Shown: one piece after another, positions 42,647 through 51,617 of the stretch | Layout: every line of letters starts with the position of its first letter | How positions within the stretch are numbered: position 1 is the stretch's first letter | NCBI GenBank assembly: GCA_029565685.1 | Contig: JAKQNR010000045.1 | Location: 170,313 to 234,312 of the forward strand | Direction of reading: 5' to 3' | Source of the DNA: a bacterium | Lineage (GTDB): Bacteria; Zhuqueibacterota; Zhuqueibacteria; Residuimicrobiales; Residuimicrobiaceae | Length of the DNA: 64,000 nucleotides | Made by a program: the position numbers and the translations under genes | The notes under the pieces: generated by a model | Told to the model about the DNA's origin: nothing | Seen by the model: only the letters and a program-made list of their open reading frames with translations | Databases searched by the model: none

Positions 42647-44745
42647 TCAAAATGCAGTTGAAAAATCCGGCGGTGCTCGCCCTGCTGTTGCCGGCAGGTT
42701 TGTTGGCGATGGCGGTGTTATTGGATCTGTTGATTCTGGCCAACTGGTTGAACGTCATGCCGACGGTCTATACGCGTGAGGCGTTCGTGGTAGTGGGCCT
42801 ATTGCTGTCGTTGCCGATCGTGTATCGGCAGCGCTGGGCGTCGGACCGAAATGTGATGCGCGGCCTGCGTTCGTTGTTTCTGCTGGTGGGCGTCACCTTT
42901 ACGGCGCTGCTGATCACGAACCTCGATATCTTTAGCATTCAATCACGCATGGTGAACGAGGGCTCGCTCTATGCCAAGCCGGGCGCCTATCTCTACATCC
43001 TGGCGTGGACTATGCTGGCGATCGTTTTTGTTCTGGTGGGCATGGGCACGCTGCGCAATTTGATGTTCATCAAGCAGCAGCGCTACACCGCGCGCAATTT
43101 CCATCTGCTTATGTTCTTTATGCTGCTTTATGCGGTGATCAGTTTTCGCAACTTTGAAAATTTCAGCGCACGGTTTTCTTTTGTCTTGAACGATAATGCG
43201 GTCAGCGGCGCCGCGCTTTTCATTCTCATCAATCTGATACTGATCAACTCTTTCCGCGTCTCCTGGCTGAATTATTTGAATCAAAAGCAAAAACTGAGCT
43301 GTTTTTTGGGTGGTCTGGTTCTAGTCCCCCTGCAGTGGCTCCTGTTCGTCCGGTTTCATCAGATCAATCCGGCGGCGCTGTTCAGCCCGGTGCTGGGCAA
43401 GTTCGTCGATATGGGCATGCTGCTGTTGGCGATTTACCTGTCAGTGGCGTTTGTCGCGCTGATGGCGCTGTTGCCCTCTGCGCGGCTCTTTGACCGCAAG
43501 ACCCGGCAGATCGCCTCTTTGCATCATCTCAGCCGAGCGCTGAGCAGCGAATTTGATTTTAAAAGGTTGGTCTCTGTGGTCGTGAACCTGGCTTGCGAGG
43601 TGACCGAGGCGGACTGCGGCTGGCTGGAGCTGTTCGACGGCCGCACGGAAAAGCTGCGCCTGGTTTCCTCGCAACCTGTTTTTTCCGCCGATCCGACGGA
43701 CCGGGATGCAGACGCCGAAGAGGCGCTGACCCGGCGCCTGCTGGCGCAGCGGGAGCCGTTGCTGATCAACGATGTGACCAAAAGCCCGTACGCCGCTGAG
43801 CTGTCTTTCTGGAAAGCCGATCTGTTCTCCTTGGTGGCGGTGCCGCTGACCACGTCGGAGAAGGTGCTGGGCTTTCTGTTTGTCTGCAAACGGCTGGAAT
43901 ATGGGTTCGAACAGGAGGACGCATCCATTCTGCGCGCTTTTGGCGAGCAGGTGGTGGTCGCCATCGAGAACGTCCGGCTGGTCGAGTCGTCCCTGGAAAA
44001 GGAGCGGTTGGAGCAGGAGCTGCGCATCGCACAGGAGGCTCAGCGCAAACTGCTGCCTCGAGTGATGCCGCGGTCCGATGAATTTGAAATCTATGCACGC
44101 TGCCTCACCGCCAATGAGGTGGGCGGCGATTATTATGACTTTTTTTCTCTGGCGCGCGACCGGATCGGCGTCGTCGTCGGAGACGTGTCAGGCAAGGGCG
44201 CTTCAGCGGCGTTTTATATGGCTGAGCTGAAGGGCATCATGGAGGCGCTGGCGCGCAACGAGCTTTCGCCCAAACGGGTGTTGGCGCTGGCCAATGAGAC
44301 GCTGTACAGCAACCTCCAGCGGGATAACTTTATCACCGTGGTCTATGGGATCCTGGATCCGGTGCAGCGGAGTTTTACTTTCTGCCGCGCCGGCCATACG
44401 CCGGTTCTGCTGATGCGGCAGAACAGCGACCGGGCGTTGGTGAAGGAACCGGGCGGCATCGGGCTGGCGCTGGACCGCAGTGGCCTGTTCAGCGACACCC
44501 TGGAGGAAAGCCGTCTTACGTTGGCCTCCGGGGATCTGCTGCTGCTCTACACCGATGGCGCCATCGAGGCGCGCAATGAAGCCGGAGAGGAGTTCGGCGA
44601 GCAGCGATTGCACGAGGCCCTGAAACGCTGCAGGCAGCTGGAAGCCCGCGATTGCATCGACTGCCTGGTTCGCGAGATTGAGGCGCACGCCGGTTCTGCC
44701 AGCGCCTTTGATGATTTGACGCTTGTGGCAATCAAGATGATATAA
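42643..44745 (+). CDS. Membrane/GAF SpoIIE serine phosphatase 2
   Basis: A 700-residue phosphatase with about eight membrane helices (residues ~10-290), a GAF domain (~305-450, including ADCGWLELFDGR and LFSLVAVPLTTSEKVLGFLFV), a coiled linker (LEKERLEQELRIAQEAQRKLL) and a PP2C domain (~480-700). The catalytic acids are in VGGDYYDFFSL, GDVSGKGASAAFYM, FCRAGHTP, LLLLYTDGAIEARN and FDDLTLVAI. It shares its ATGA start with the end of phosphatase 1 and is followed after 29 bases by the STAS gene. The membrane part resembles 7TM-type sensor regions; the ligand is unknown. Confidence 0.87.
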   Translation: MIKMQLKNPAVLALLLPAGLLAMAVLLDLLILANWLNVMPTVYTREAFVVVGLLLSLPIVYRQRWASDRNVMRGLRSLFLLVGVTFTALLITNLDIFSIQSRMVNEGSLYAKPGAYLYILAWTMLAIVFVLVGMGTLRNLMFIKQQRYTARNFHLLMFFMLLYAVISFRNFENFSARFSFVLNDNAVSGAALFILINLILINSFRVSWLNYLNQKQKLSCFLGGLVLVPLQWLLFVRFHQINPAALFSPVLGKFVDMGMLLLAIYLSVAFVALMALLPSARLFDRKTRQIASLHHLSRALSSEFDFKRLVSVVVNLACEVTEADCGWLELFDGRTEKLRLVSSQPVFSADPTDRDADAEEALTRRLLAQREPLLINDVTKSPYAAELSFWKADLFSLVAVPLTTSEKVLGFLFVCKRLEYGFEQEDASILRAFGEQVVVAIENVRLVESSLEKERLEQELRIAQEAQRKLLPRVMPRSDEFEIYARCLTANEVGGDYYDFFSLARDRIGVVVGDVSGKGASAAFYMAELKGIMEALARNELSPKRVLALANETLYSNLQRDNFITVVYGILDPVQRSFTFCRAGHTPVLLMRQNSDRALVKEPGGIGLALDRSGLFSDTLEESRLTLASGDLLLLYTDGAIEARNEAGEEFGEQRLHEALKRCRQLEARDCIDCLVREIEAHAGSASAFDDLTLVAIKMI

Positions 44746-44774
44746 TGATACATCCAGCTTTAGGGAGGGCATGA

Positions 44775-45131
44775 ATGGAAAATTTTAAAATTCAGAGAAG
44801 CGATCAGGATCGGATATCCACCCTGTCGATCAGCGGCTTTTTGGACGCCCACACGGCGCCCAAGCTGGAGGAGGCGATTCAATCGCTGATCGATGACGGC
44901 CGCTACCAGATCATCGTGAATTTCAGCGATCTGACCTATATCAGCAGCGCGGGACTGGGCGTTTTCATGGGTTTCATCGAAGAGATCCGCAATAAGAGCG
45001 GCGACATCAAAATGTGTCGGATGTCGCCCAAGATCTATCGTGTTTTTGATTTGCTCGGGTTTCCTACCATCTATCAGATTTTCGATCGTGAGGAAGAAGC
45101 AGCGGCCCGATTCGGCCCGGTGAAGGCATGA
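44775..45131 (+). CDS. STAS-domain anti-sigma factor antagonist (RsbV-like)
   Basis: A 118-residue single STAS domain. In partner switching, the dephosphorylated form binds the anti-sigma kinase and frees its target; the kinase phosphorylates one serine to switch it off. The site is in DLTYISSAGLGVFMGF (Ser57 or Ser58, by the usual alignment Ser58). STLSISGFLDAHTAPKLEEAI is the family opening. A GGGAGGG site precedes the ATG. It overlaps the kinase gene by four bases (ATGA), as expected for partners made in equal amounts. Confidence 0.93.
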   Translation: MENFKIQRSDQDRISTLSISGFLDAHTAPKLEEAIQSLIDDGRYQIIVNFSDLTYISSAGLGVFMGFIEEIRNKSGDIKMCRMSPKIYRVFDLLGFPTIYQIFDREEEAAARFGPVKA

Positions 45132-45658
45132 ATGGATTCGTCCGAGAAAAAACTAAAAAGGACAAACAGCCAAAGGTGGGACCGATGACTTTAAAAACGA
45201 AAGAATACAAACTGCGCATTCCGAGCCAGACCGATAATCTGGAGCTCATCCGCTATTTCGTCGGCCGCGTTGCTGAAAAAGTAGGATTCGACGATGAGGA
45301 TGTGGGGAAGATCGAATTGGCTTGCGATGAAGCCTGCACCAACGTGATCAAACACGCATACAGCGACCGGAGCCAACATCAATCACTGGATATCGCCATC
45401 AAACTGGATTATCAAAAGCTGACCCTGATCGTCACCGATCACGGCAAGGGATTTGATCCTCAGGCCATCAAGATTCCGGACATGAAGGAGTATCTGGCCG
45501 AGCTCAAAGTGGGCGGGTTGGGCATTTATCTGATGAAAACCCTGATGGATGAGGTTACTTATGACATCAAACCCGGCTTGCGCAATCAGGTGAGCATGGT
45601 CAAATATTTTATCAACAAAAAAGATTCCATGGTCGTTAACAACTCTAAGAAAGCGTAA
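45128..45658 (+). CDS. RsbW-like serine kinase / anti-sigma factor
   Basis: A 176-residue GHKL ATPase. The N box is IELACDEACTNVIKHAY (Glu/Asn for Mg-ATP), G1 is VTDHGKGFDP and G2 is GGLGIYLMKTLMDEV. It should phosphorylate the STAS protein and sequester a sigma factor or other target. No sigma factor gene is in the window, so the output target is unknown. Two starts are possible: the ATG at 45128 overlapping the STAS gene, or 45185 (MTLKTKEY) after GGTGGGA. The later one removes a Lys-rich leader. Confidence 0.9.
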   Translation: MNGFVREKTKKDKQPKVGPMTLKTKEYKLRIPSQTDNLELIRYFVGRVAEKVGFDDEDVGKIELACDEACTNVIKHAYSDRSQHQSLDIAIKLDYQKLTLIVTDHGKGFDPQAIKIPDMKEYLAELKVGGLGIYLMKTLMDEVTYDIKPGLRNQVSMVKYFINKKDSMVVNNSKKA

Positions 45659-45691
45659 CCCCTGTCACCTGTTGAAAGAGTCCTTGCCTGC

Positions 45692-47452
45692 ATGGAGCCT
45701 GTTCAGCAAGATCGGTTGTCGCGGGAATTGGATCAGCGTTTGGTGGAGCTGCATTCGCTGTTCGAAATGAGCCAGTTGCTCAACGCCTCCCTGAACCTCA
45801 AAGTCACCCTGAGCAGTCTGTTGCTCACCCCCATGGGCCGCATGATGGTCAGCCGGGGGGTGGTGCTGGTGGCCGCAGAAGACGGCGAGTATGAAGTGGT
45901 GCAGCTGCGCGGACTCGACCGCCGTCTGCTCGGGAAAAAATACCGCTGGCAGATCGCCGGCTCACAGCCGATCGAACGGCACGGCTGTCCGCCGCCGCCG
46001 GCCGAACTGCTGCCGGTCTTTCAAACGCTGGAAATGGAATTGCTCATCCCCATCGTCAGCACCCAACGCAAAGTCGGCCTCATGGGCCTGGGCCCTAAAC
46101 TGGACGGGCAGCCGTTCTCTTCGGCGGAGATCGAATATCTGACGTCGTTGGCCAATATCGCGGCCAAATCCATCGACAACGCACTGATCGTGCAAAAGCT
46201 GGAGCAGGTCAACCGGCGATTGGATAAAAAGATCCAGGAGTTGAACACTCTTTTTGAGATCAGCAAAGAGCTGAATGCGACTCCGGACAAGGAGAAAATC
46301 GTCAGCCTGCTTATCTATGCCGTCATGGGCGAGCTGCTGGTGAACCGCTGCTTCGTATTCCTGCGCGAGAACGGGCAGCTGCGGCTGTTCGCCGCCCGCG
46401 GGATGCAGACCGAACCCGCACAGGTCAAACCGTTCACCGGCGCCGGATTTTTAAAGAATTTGTCCCGCATCAAACAGGCGACTCGCGTGGAGGAACTGAC
46501 CGGACTGCGCAGTTTACGCCTGCTGCAAAAAGAAAAAATCCGCATCATCGCCCCTATGCAATCACAGGACCAGGAGAAGGGCTTCTTGCTGCTTGGTGAA
46601 AAGATGACCGGCCAGCCATACCGGGACGATGAAATCGAATTTCTCTCCACGCTGGCCAATCAGGCGGTGATCTCTCTGGAAAACGCCGATCTGTTTGAGC
46701 AGATGCTGGAAAAAAAGCGCATGGAGGAGGAGTTGAACATCGCGCGCGACATCCAGCAACGGCTGTTGCCGGCAGAGTATCCTCACACCGAACGGATCGA
46801 AATCCAGGGCGTCAACATCCCCTCCTTTCAGGTCGGCGGAGATTATCTTGACTGGATTCCGCTGGAGGACGGTCGATTCGCAGTGACAGTGGCCGATGTC
46901 TCGGGCAAAGGCATTCCCGCCAGTCTGCTGATGTCCAGCCTGCAGGCCGGACTGCGCAACAGCGTCACGGTGCAGGGCGACATCGGCGAAATGATCGGCC
47001 GGCTGAATAATTTTATTCAGGCCAACACCACCTTTGATAAGTTCATCACCTTTTTTTATGCTGTGATCGATCTGGATAAAAAAATCCTCACTTATGTCAA
47101 CGCCGGGCACAATCCACCCTATTTGCATCATGCGGACGGAACTTTCAAACGGTTGGAGGTGGGCGGCATCATCCTCGGCATGATGGCCAACGTATCCTAT
47201 CAAACCGGCGTCGAGGCCCTACGCGCCGGCGATCTGTTGGTCATGTTCACCGACGGGGTTACAGAGGCCAAGAACACCCAGGATCAGGATTTTGAAGAAA
47301 GTCGGCTGGAAGAGATTATGGAACGCTGCCGCGATCTGCCGGTTAAAGTTCTGCTGGATGAAATTGTCTATGCGGTCAAAACGTTCGCCAGAGGGGCGCC
47401 GCAATCGGACGACATCACTCTGATGGCGGTAAAAATACCGGCATGCCCATGA
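45692..47452 (+). CDS. GAF-GAF SpoIIE serine phosphatase 3 (cytoplasmic)
   Basis: A 586-residue soluble phosphatase. Two GAF domains (about 15-170 and 190-345), each preceded by a LHSLFEMSQLLNASLNL / LNTLFEISKELNATPDK coiled start, are followed by a linker (MEEELNIARDIQQRLLP) and the PP2C domain (~365-586): VGGDYLDWIPL, ADVSGKGIPASLLM, YVNAGHNPPY, LLVMFTDGVTEAKN and SDDITLMAV. It probably senses a cytoplasmic small molecule. It lies 33 bases after the kinase gene and overlaps the receiver-phosphatase gene by ten bases. Confidence 0.9.
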   Translation: MEPVQQDRLSRELDQRLVELHSLFEMSQLLNASLNLKVTLSSLLLTPMGRMMVSRGVVLVAAEDGEYEVVQLRGLDRRLLGKKYRWQIAGSQPIERHGCPPPPAELLPVFQTLEMELLIPIVSTQRKVGLMGLGPKLDGQPFSSAEIEYLTSLANIAAKSIDNALIVQKLEQVNRRLDKKIQELNTLFEISKELNATPDKEKIVSLLIYAVMGELLVNRCFVFLRENGQLRLFAARGMQTEPAQVKPFTGAGFLKNLSRIKQATRVEELTGLRSLRLLQKEKIRIIAPMQSQDQEKGFLLLGEKMTGQPYRDDEIEFLSTLANQAVISLENADLFEQMLEKKRMEEELNIARDIQQRLLPAEYPHTERIEIQGVNIPSFQVGGDYLDWIPLEDGRFAVTVADVSGKGIPASLLMSSLQAGLRNSVTVQGDIGEMIGRLNNFIQANTTFDKFITFFYAVIDLDKKILTYVNAGHNPPYLHHADGTFKRLEVGGIILGMMANVSYQTGVEALRAGDLLVMFTDGVTEAKNTQDQDFEESRLEEIMERCRDLPVKVLLDEIVYAVKTFARGAPQSDDITLMAVKIPACP

Positions 47453-48618
47453 ACCCTGTCCTCACCCCAAGCCCCTCCCGGATCCTCATCATTGACGACG
47501 ATGTCCATGTACGCCGGTTGTTTACGCAATTTTTGCAACGAGAATCCTATTTTCTTGACCAGGCGGAAAACGGACGAGAGGGTCTGGAAAAAATTTCCAG
47601 GAACGGCTATGATCTGGTGATTACGGATTTGCAGATGCCGGAGGTGGATGGACTGCAAATACTCAACGCCGCTCGACAGAAAGACCCGGATGTCCAAGTT
47701 CTGATCGTCACCGGTTTCGGCAGCATCGCCACCGCGGTATACGCCATGAAGATCGGCGCTTGTGATTATCTCGCCAAACCGCTTCAGTCCGATGCGCTGC
47801 TCATCAAGGTCTCGCAGGCCCTGGAACGGCGCCGTCTGCGCAGAGTGATGCGGGAGCAGGAGAGCCGCCTCAATGAACAAACCCGGCTCTTTCAGCATGA
47901 TATGGAACTGGCCCGCCAAGTGCAGGCCAGCCTGGTTCCAGCGATGTATCGATCCGCCGAACTCGAGGTCCAGGTGCACTACCGGCCCATGCTTGGCATC
48001 GGCGGCGATTTCGCCGACGTCTATGAGGATGGCCAGGGCCATGTCTATCTTTCGGTGGTGGATGTGACCGGCCATGGCATCGCCGCCGCACTGGTGGTGA
48101 ACCGCGTCTACAGCGAATTGCGCGTGCACGTACGGGCCGGCTGCTCGCCGCGCCAGATCCTGCACCAGCTGAATGATTTTTTCCTGCAGACGTTTACCGG
48201 CATCTCGCTGTTTCTCACAATGATCTGTTTGCGCTGCGACCTGAAAAAGAAAAAGCTGGTCTACGCCGGCAGCGCCCACCCCGCCGGATTGCTGCTGTCC
48301 GCTTCGCCCGCCTCCACGGCCACTCTGATTTCACAGAACCGGATCCTTGGCTTTTCCGCTCTGCCCATGGATCAGTGGATCGAGCAGGAGAGGGCCTACA
48401 CCCCGGGCGACCGGCTGATCCTATACACCGACGGCATGGTGGAAATCGAAAACAGCCGGGGAGAGCCTTTAGCCATGGAGGGTTTGCTCCGTATCGCTCA
48501 GACCTGCCGGTCGTTGCCTGCAACCCAAGCCACTGAGGTCATGATTCAACAAGCTCTGGATTTCAGCAACAGCGCAGCCCGCGATGATCTTTTACTGCTG
48601 GTGGCTGATTTTCTATGA
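47443..48618 (+). CDS. Receiver-SpoIIE serine phosphatase 4
   Basis: A 391-residue response-regulator phosphatase. The receiver (about 12-130) is intact: acid cluster IIDDDVHVRR, phospho-acceptor Asp in VITDLQMPEVDG, Thr in VTGFGS, Lys in AKPLQ. A coiled linker leads to the PP2C domain (~165-391), with IGGDFADVYED, VDVTGHGIAAALV (DVTGHG in place of DVSGKG), YAGSAHPAG, LILYTDGMVE and ARDDLLLLV. It ties the partner switch to two-component input, but no histidine kinase gene is nearby. Its ATGA end overlaps the radical SAM gene. Confidence 0.9.
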   Translation: MPMNPVLTPSPSRILIIDDDVHVRRLFTQFLQRESYFLDQAENGREGLEKISRNGYDLVITDLQMPEVDGLQILNAARQKDPDVQVLIVTGFGSIATAVYAMKIGACDYLAKPLQSDALLIKVSQALERRRLRRVMREQESRLNEQTRLFQHDMELARQVQASLVPAMYRSAELEVQVHYRPMLGIGGDFADVYEDGQGHVYLSVVDVTGHGIAAALVVNRVYSELRVHVRAGCSPRQILHQLNDFFLQTFTGISLFLTMICLRCDLKKKKLVYAGSAHPAGLLLSASPASTATLISQNRILGFSALPMDQWIEQERAYTPGDRLILYTDGMVEIENSRGEPLAMEGLLRIAQTCRSLPATQATEVMIQQALDFSNSAARDDLLLLVADFL

Positions 48619-50036
48619 GCTTGGATTCGCACACCGTTCTGCTGGTCAATCCCTGGATTTATGATTTCGCTGCCTATGATTTTTGGAACAAGCCCCTGGG
48701 TTTGCTCACCATTGGCGCCATTCTAGACCGATTGGGCTATGAGGTACAGCTGATCGACTGCCTCGACCGTTTTGATCCAACGCTGCCGCCATCAACCGGA
48801 CGCAGCGACGGCAGCGGAAAATTTCACCGTGAACGGCTCGAACCGCCGCCGGATCTCAGGCTGATCCCTCGCCAGTACAGCCGCTACGGCTGGCCTGTTC
48901 AAATGGTGGAAGAAAGATTGGCTCAACTGCCGGCTCCAACGGCCATTCTGATCACTTCGTTCATGACCTATTGGTATCCGGCGGTGGCCGACATGGTGCG
49001 CCTGCTGCGCCGGTTTTTCCCCAACACTCCGGTGATCCTTGGCGGCATCTATGCCAGCCTGTGCCCGGACCACGCCCGCGCCTATGTTCGTCCCGATCAT
49101 CTCATCGTCGGGGAAGGAGAGGAAGCAGCGGTTCATCTGGTCGCCCAACTCTGCGGCGGCCCAGGCAGGGATTACCGCTATGCGCATCTGGATGAGCTGC
49201 CTCCTCCGCTGTATGAAAAGTATCCGGTCCTGCATTCAGCCGCCCTGTTGACCACGCGCGGATGTCCCTATCGCTGTTCCTTTTGCGCCTCGCATCTGCT
49301 GACCAGAGGGTATCGCCGCCGCTCGGTGGAACACGTGGTGCAGGAAGTGCTGCAGTGGCGAGAGACGCGTCAGGTAAACCAGTTCGCGTTTTTCGATGAT
49401 GCCCTGTTGTTTCAGCCGGAACAGCACTGCAAACCCCTGTTGCGGCGTTTAATCGAACTGGATCTGGCCTCGCATTGGCACACGCCCAACGGGCTGCAGG
49501 TGCGCTATCTGGATGCGGAACTGGCCCGTTTGATGAAGGCGTGTGGATTCGCCACTCTGCGTCTTTCCTTTGAGAGCGTGGAACCCTCTCAGCAGCAGAA
49601 CAAGGTCAGTTCCGCAGAGCTGGAACAGGCGTTCGCTCACCTGGTGGACGCCGGTTTTGCGCGCGAGCAAATAGGCGTTTATGTGATGATGGGGATGGCC
49701 GGCCAGACGCCCGAACAGGTTCAGCGCAGCATCGATTTTGTCCACCGCTTGGGCGCCCGCGTCAACCTGGCCTCCTATTCGCCGATCCCCGGAACTACAG
49801 AGACCGCATTCGCCCAGGAGCAGGGGTGGTGGTCGGAGAACGAGGATCTGGCGCTGGCTAATAATTCGCTGTATCCACTGTGGCGGAAAAAATATGGCTT
49901 TGCTTTATGCCAAGAAATTGTAAATTATGCAAGATCAGGCAATGAACGCCTGACCGCCAAGCGGACCCAGAACGGCGGCATTGTGAAAACGCTCTCGTCG
50001 GAGGGTCCTCCAAGTCGATGCAAGGGCGATTCATGA
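48615..50036 (+). CDS. B12-binding-domain radical SAM protein
   Basis: A 473-residue protein. The N-terminal ~180 residues form a cobalamin-binding-like Rossmann region (VLLVNPWIYDFAAYDFWNKPLG; FMTYWYPAVADMVRLLRRFFPNTPVILGG). The radical SAM core has TTRGCPYRCSFCASH (Cx3Cx2C), then FFDDALLF, LRLSFESVEPSQQ and GVYVMMGMAGQTPEQV. The canonical DxHxxG cobalamin motif is not visible, so B12 may not be bound. This family does methylations and rearrangements on diverse substrates; none can be named here. It overlaps both neighbours, so it travels in the phosphatase operon, although a functional link is not obvious. Confidence 0.83.
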   Translation: MSLDSHTVLLVNPWIYDFAAYDFWNKPLGLLTIGAILDRLGYEVQLIDCLDRFDPTLPPSTGRSDGSGKFHRERLEPPPDLRLIPRQYSRYGWPVQMVEERLAQLPAPTAILITSFMTYWYPAVADMVRLLRRFFPNTPVILGGIYASLCPDHARAYVRPDHLIVGEGEEAAVHLVAQLCGGPGRDYRYAHLDELPPPLYEKYPVLHSAALLTTRGCPYRCSFCASHLLTRGYRRRSVEHVVQEVLQWRETRQVNQFAFFDDALLFQPEQHCKPLLRRLIELDLASHWHTPNGLQVRYLDAELARLMKACGFATLRLSFESVEPSQQQNKVSSAELEQAFAHLVDAGFAREQIGVYVMMGMAGQTPEQVQRSIDFVHRLGARVNLASYSPIPGTTETAFAQEQGWWSENEDLALANNSLYPLWRKKYGFALCQEIVNYARSGNERLTAKRTQNGGIVKTLSSEGPPSRCKGDS

Positions 50037-50668
50037 GGGACGGACAATCAGGACGGTTTCATCTGGCGATTGCCGGCAATATCGGCGTCGGTAAGACGAC
50101 ATTGACTTCCCGGCTTGCCGAACAGCTGAACTGGACCCCTTATTACGAACGGGTGATCAACAATCCATATCTGGACGATTTTTACGCTGACATGGATCGT
50201 TGGAGTTTTAATCTGCAGATCTATTTTCTGGCGCGCAGGTTCATTGATCAACGGGTGATCTCAGAGAGCCTGACGCCCTGCATCCAGGATCGCAGCATTT
50301 ATGAGGATGCAGAGATCTTTGCCTATATTCTGCACAAGCAGGGCAATCTCAGCGATCGCGACTATGAAAATTATTGCGATCTGTTCAAAGCGATGACGGA
50401 CTATCTGCGCAAGCCGGATCTCATCATCTACCTGCAGGCTTCCACCTGGACATTGATCTCGCGGATCCGCAAACGGGGCCGTGAGTATGAAAAACGGATC
50501 ACCACGGCTTATCTGTTTGAGCTCAACGACGCCTATGAGCGCTGGATCAAGCGGCTGCAGGAAGAAAAACAACCCCTGATCATCATCGACGCCAATCAGC
50601 TCGATTTCGAAAAACGTCCGTCGGATCTGCAAGAAATCGTTAGACGGATTCAAGCGCATCTCCCGTAA
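50033..50668 (+). CDS. Deoxynucleoside kinase (dAK/dGK type)
   Basis: A protein of about 211 residues that phosphorylates deoxynucleosides for salvage. Motifs are the P-loop IAGNIGVGKTTL, the substrate segment YYERVINNPYLDDFY, the family signature QDRSIYEDAEIF and the LID arginines in RIRKRGREYEKRI. I favour the ATG at 50033, overlapping the previous stop (ATGA) with AAGGG six bases upstream; an ATG at 50018 would add five residues and has GGAGGG further away. It is followed after 60 bases by the site-2 protease gene. Confidence 0.9.
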   Translation: MRDGQSGRFHLAIAGNIGVGKTTLTSRLAEQLNWTPYYERVINNPYLDDFYADMDRWSFNLQIYFLARRFIDQRVISESLTPCIQDRSIYEDAEIFAYILHKQGNLSDRDYENYCDLFKAMTDYLRKPDLIIYLQASTWTLISRIRKRGREYEKRITTAYLFELNDAYERWIKRLQEEKQPLIIIDANQLDFEKRPSDLQEIVRRIQAHLP

Positions 50669-50728
50669 CGGACGGCAAGCAGGTTGAATTGAACAGCGGC
50701 CGCTCAGGGATCCAGACAGGAAGACAGG

Positions 50729-51616
50729 ATGGAACAGCGAACCACCGATTATTATCAACCGCATCCCTACGCCGAAGACGCCGCTTTTTCTGCGCCGCGC
50801 AAGCGCCGCTGGTTTCACTTTCGCGGTCTGCCGACCGATCGTCCGGTCGGCAACATTCTTCTGTTTCTTGCCACCCTGATCTCAACCTACCTCACCAACG
50901 GCCTTTGGTACAGCGTGGCGATTCTGAGTATTTTGCTGGCGCACGAGATGGGCCACTATTTGATGTGCCGACGCTACGGCGTGCCGGCCACATTGCCTTT
51001 TTTTATCCCTTTTCCCCTGGCCAATCCCTTTGGCACCATGGGCGCGGTCATTCAGATGAAGGGCGTGATCCCCAGCCGCCAGGCGCTTTTTGACATAGGC
51101 GCCGCCGGGCCGCTGGCCGGGTTGGTCGTCACGCTGCCGGTTGTTTTTTGGGGCCTTGAATGGTCCGCAATCGTTCCGGTCTCTTCGCTCGCCGACAGCG
51201 GCATGACTCTGGGCGAGTCGGTTCTGTTCAAGGCGCTCACTTTTCTTACCATCGGCCCGGTTCCGGATGGGTATGATGTCATGCTGCATCCGGTCGCTTA
51301 CGCAGGATGGGCCGGCCTTTTTGTCACCGCGCTCAATCTGCTTCCCATCGGCCAATTGGACGGCGGACACATCGTTTACGCCATGCTGGGCCCCAAAAGC
51401 CGGATCGTCACCATGATTTTCATAGGCGCGATGGTGGTGCTGACCTTTTTTTACACCGGATGGGCTCTGCTGGTGGCGCTGCTGATTCTGCTCGGCCGCC
51501 GTCATCCCTCTCCTTGGGACGACTGGACGCCGTTGGACAAGCGGCGCAAGCTGTTGGGCATTGTGGTGATGATCCTGTTTGTGCTCTCTTTTACGCCGAT
51601 GCCTTTCAAGATTTGA
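50729..51616 (+). CDS. Site-2 protease family (M50) membrane metalloprotease
   Basis: A 295-residue polytopic intramembrane zinc protease. The zinc and catalytic motif is LLAHEMGHYLMCRR (His72, Glu73, His76), and the second metal motif is LLPIGQLDGGH (Asp about 209). FGTMGAVIQMKG and DIGAAGPLAGLVV are typical of this FtsH-like/PF02163 subgroup without PDZ domain. About six membrane helices are visible. Such proteases cleave membrane-anchored regulators, for example anti-sigma factors. The position behind the partner-switching array is suggestive but not evidence. It is one base from the next gene. Confidence 0.92.
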   Translation: MEQRTTDYYQPHPYAEDAAFSAPRKRRWFHFRGLPTDRPVGNILLFLATLISTYLTNGLWYSVAILSILLAHEMGHYLMCRRYGVPATLPFFIPFPLANPFGTMGAVIQMKGVIPSRQALFDIGAAGPLAGLVVTLPVVFWGLEWSAIVPVSSLADSGMTLGESVLFKALTFLTIGPVPDGYDVMLHPVAYAGWAGLFVTALNLLPIGQLDGGHIVYAMLGPKSRIVTMIFIGAMVVLTFFYTGWALLVALLILLGRRHPSPWDDWTPLDKRRKLLGIVVMILFVLSFTPMPFKI

Positions 51617-51617
51617 G

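Noticed and set aside
47368..48279. A 303-codon minus-strand frame opposite the receiver-phosphatase gene
   Set aside because: The plus-strand gene has complete receiver and PP2C motifs; the minus frame has none.
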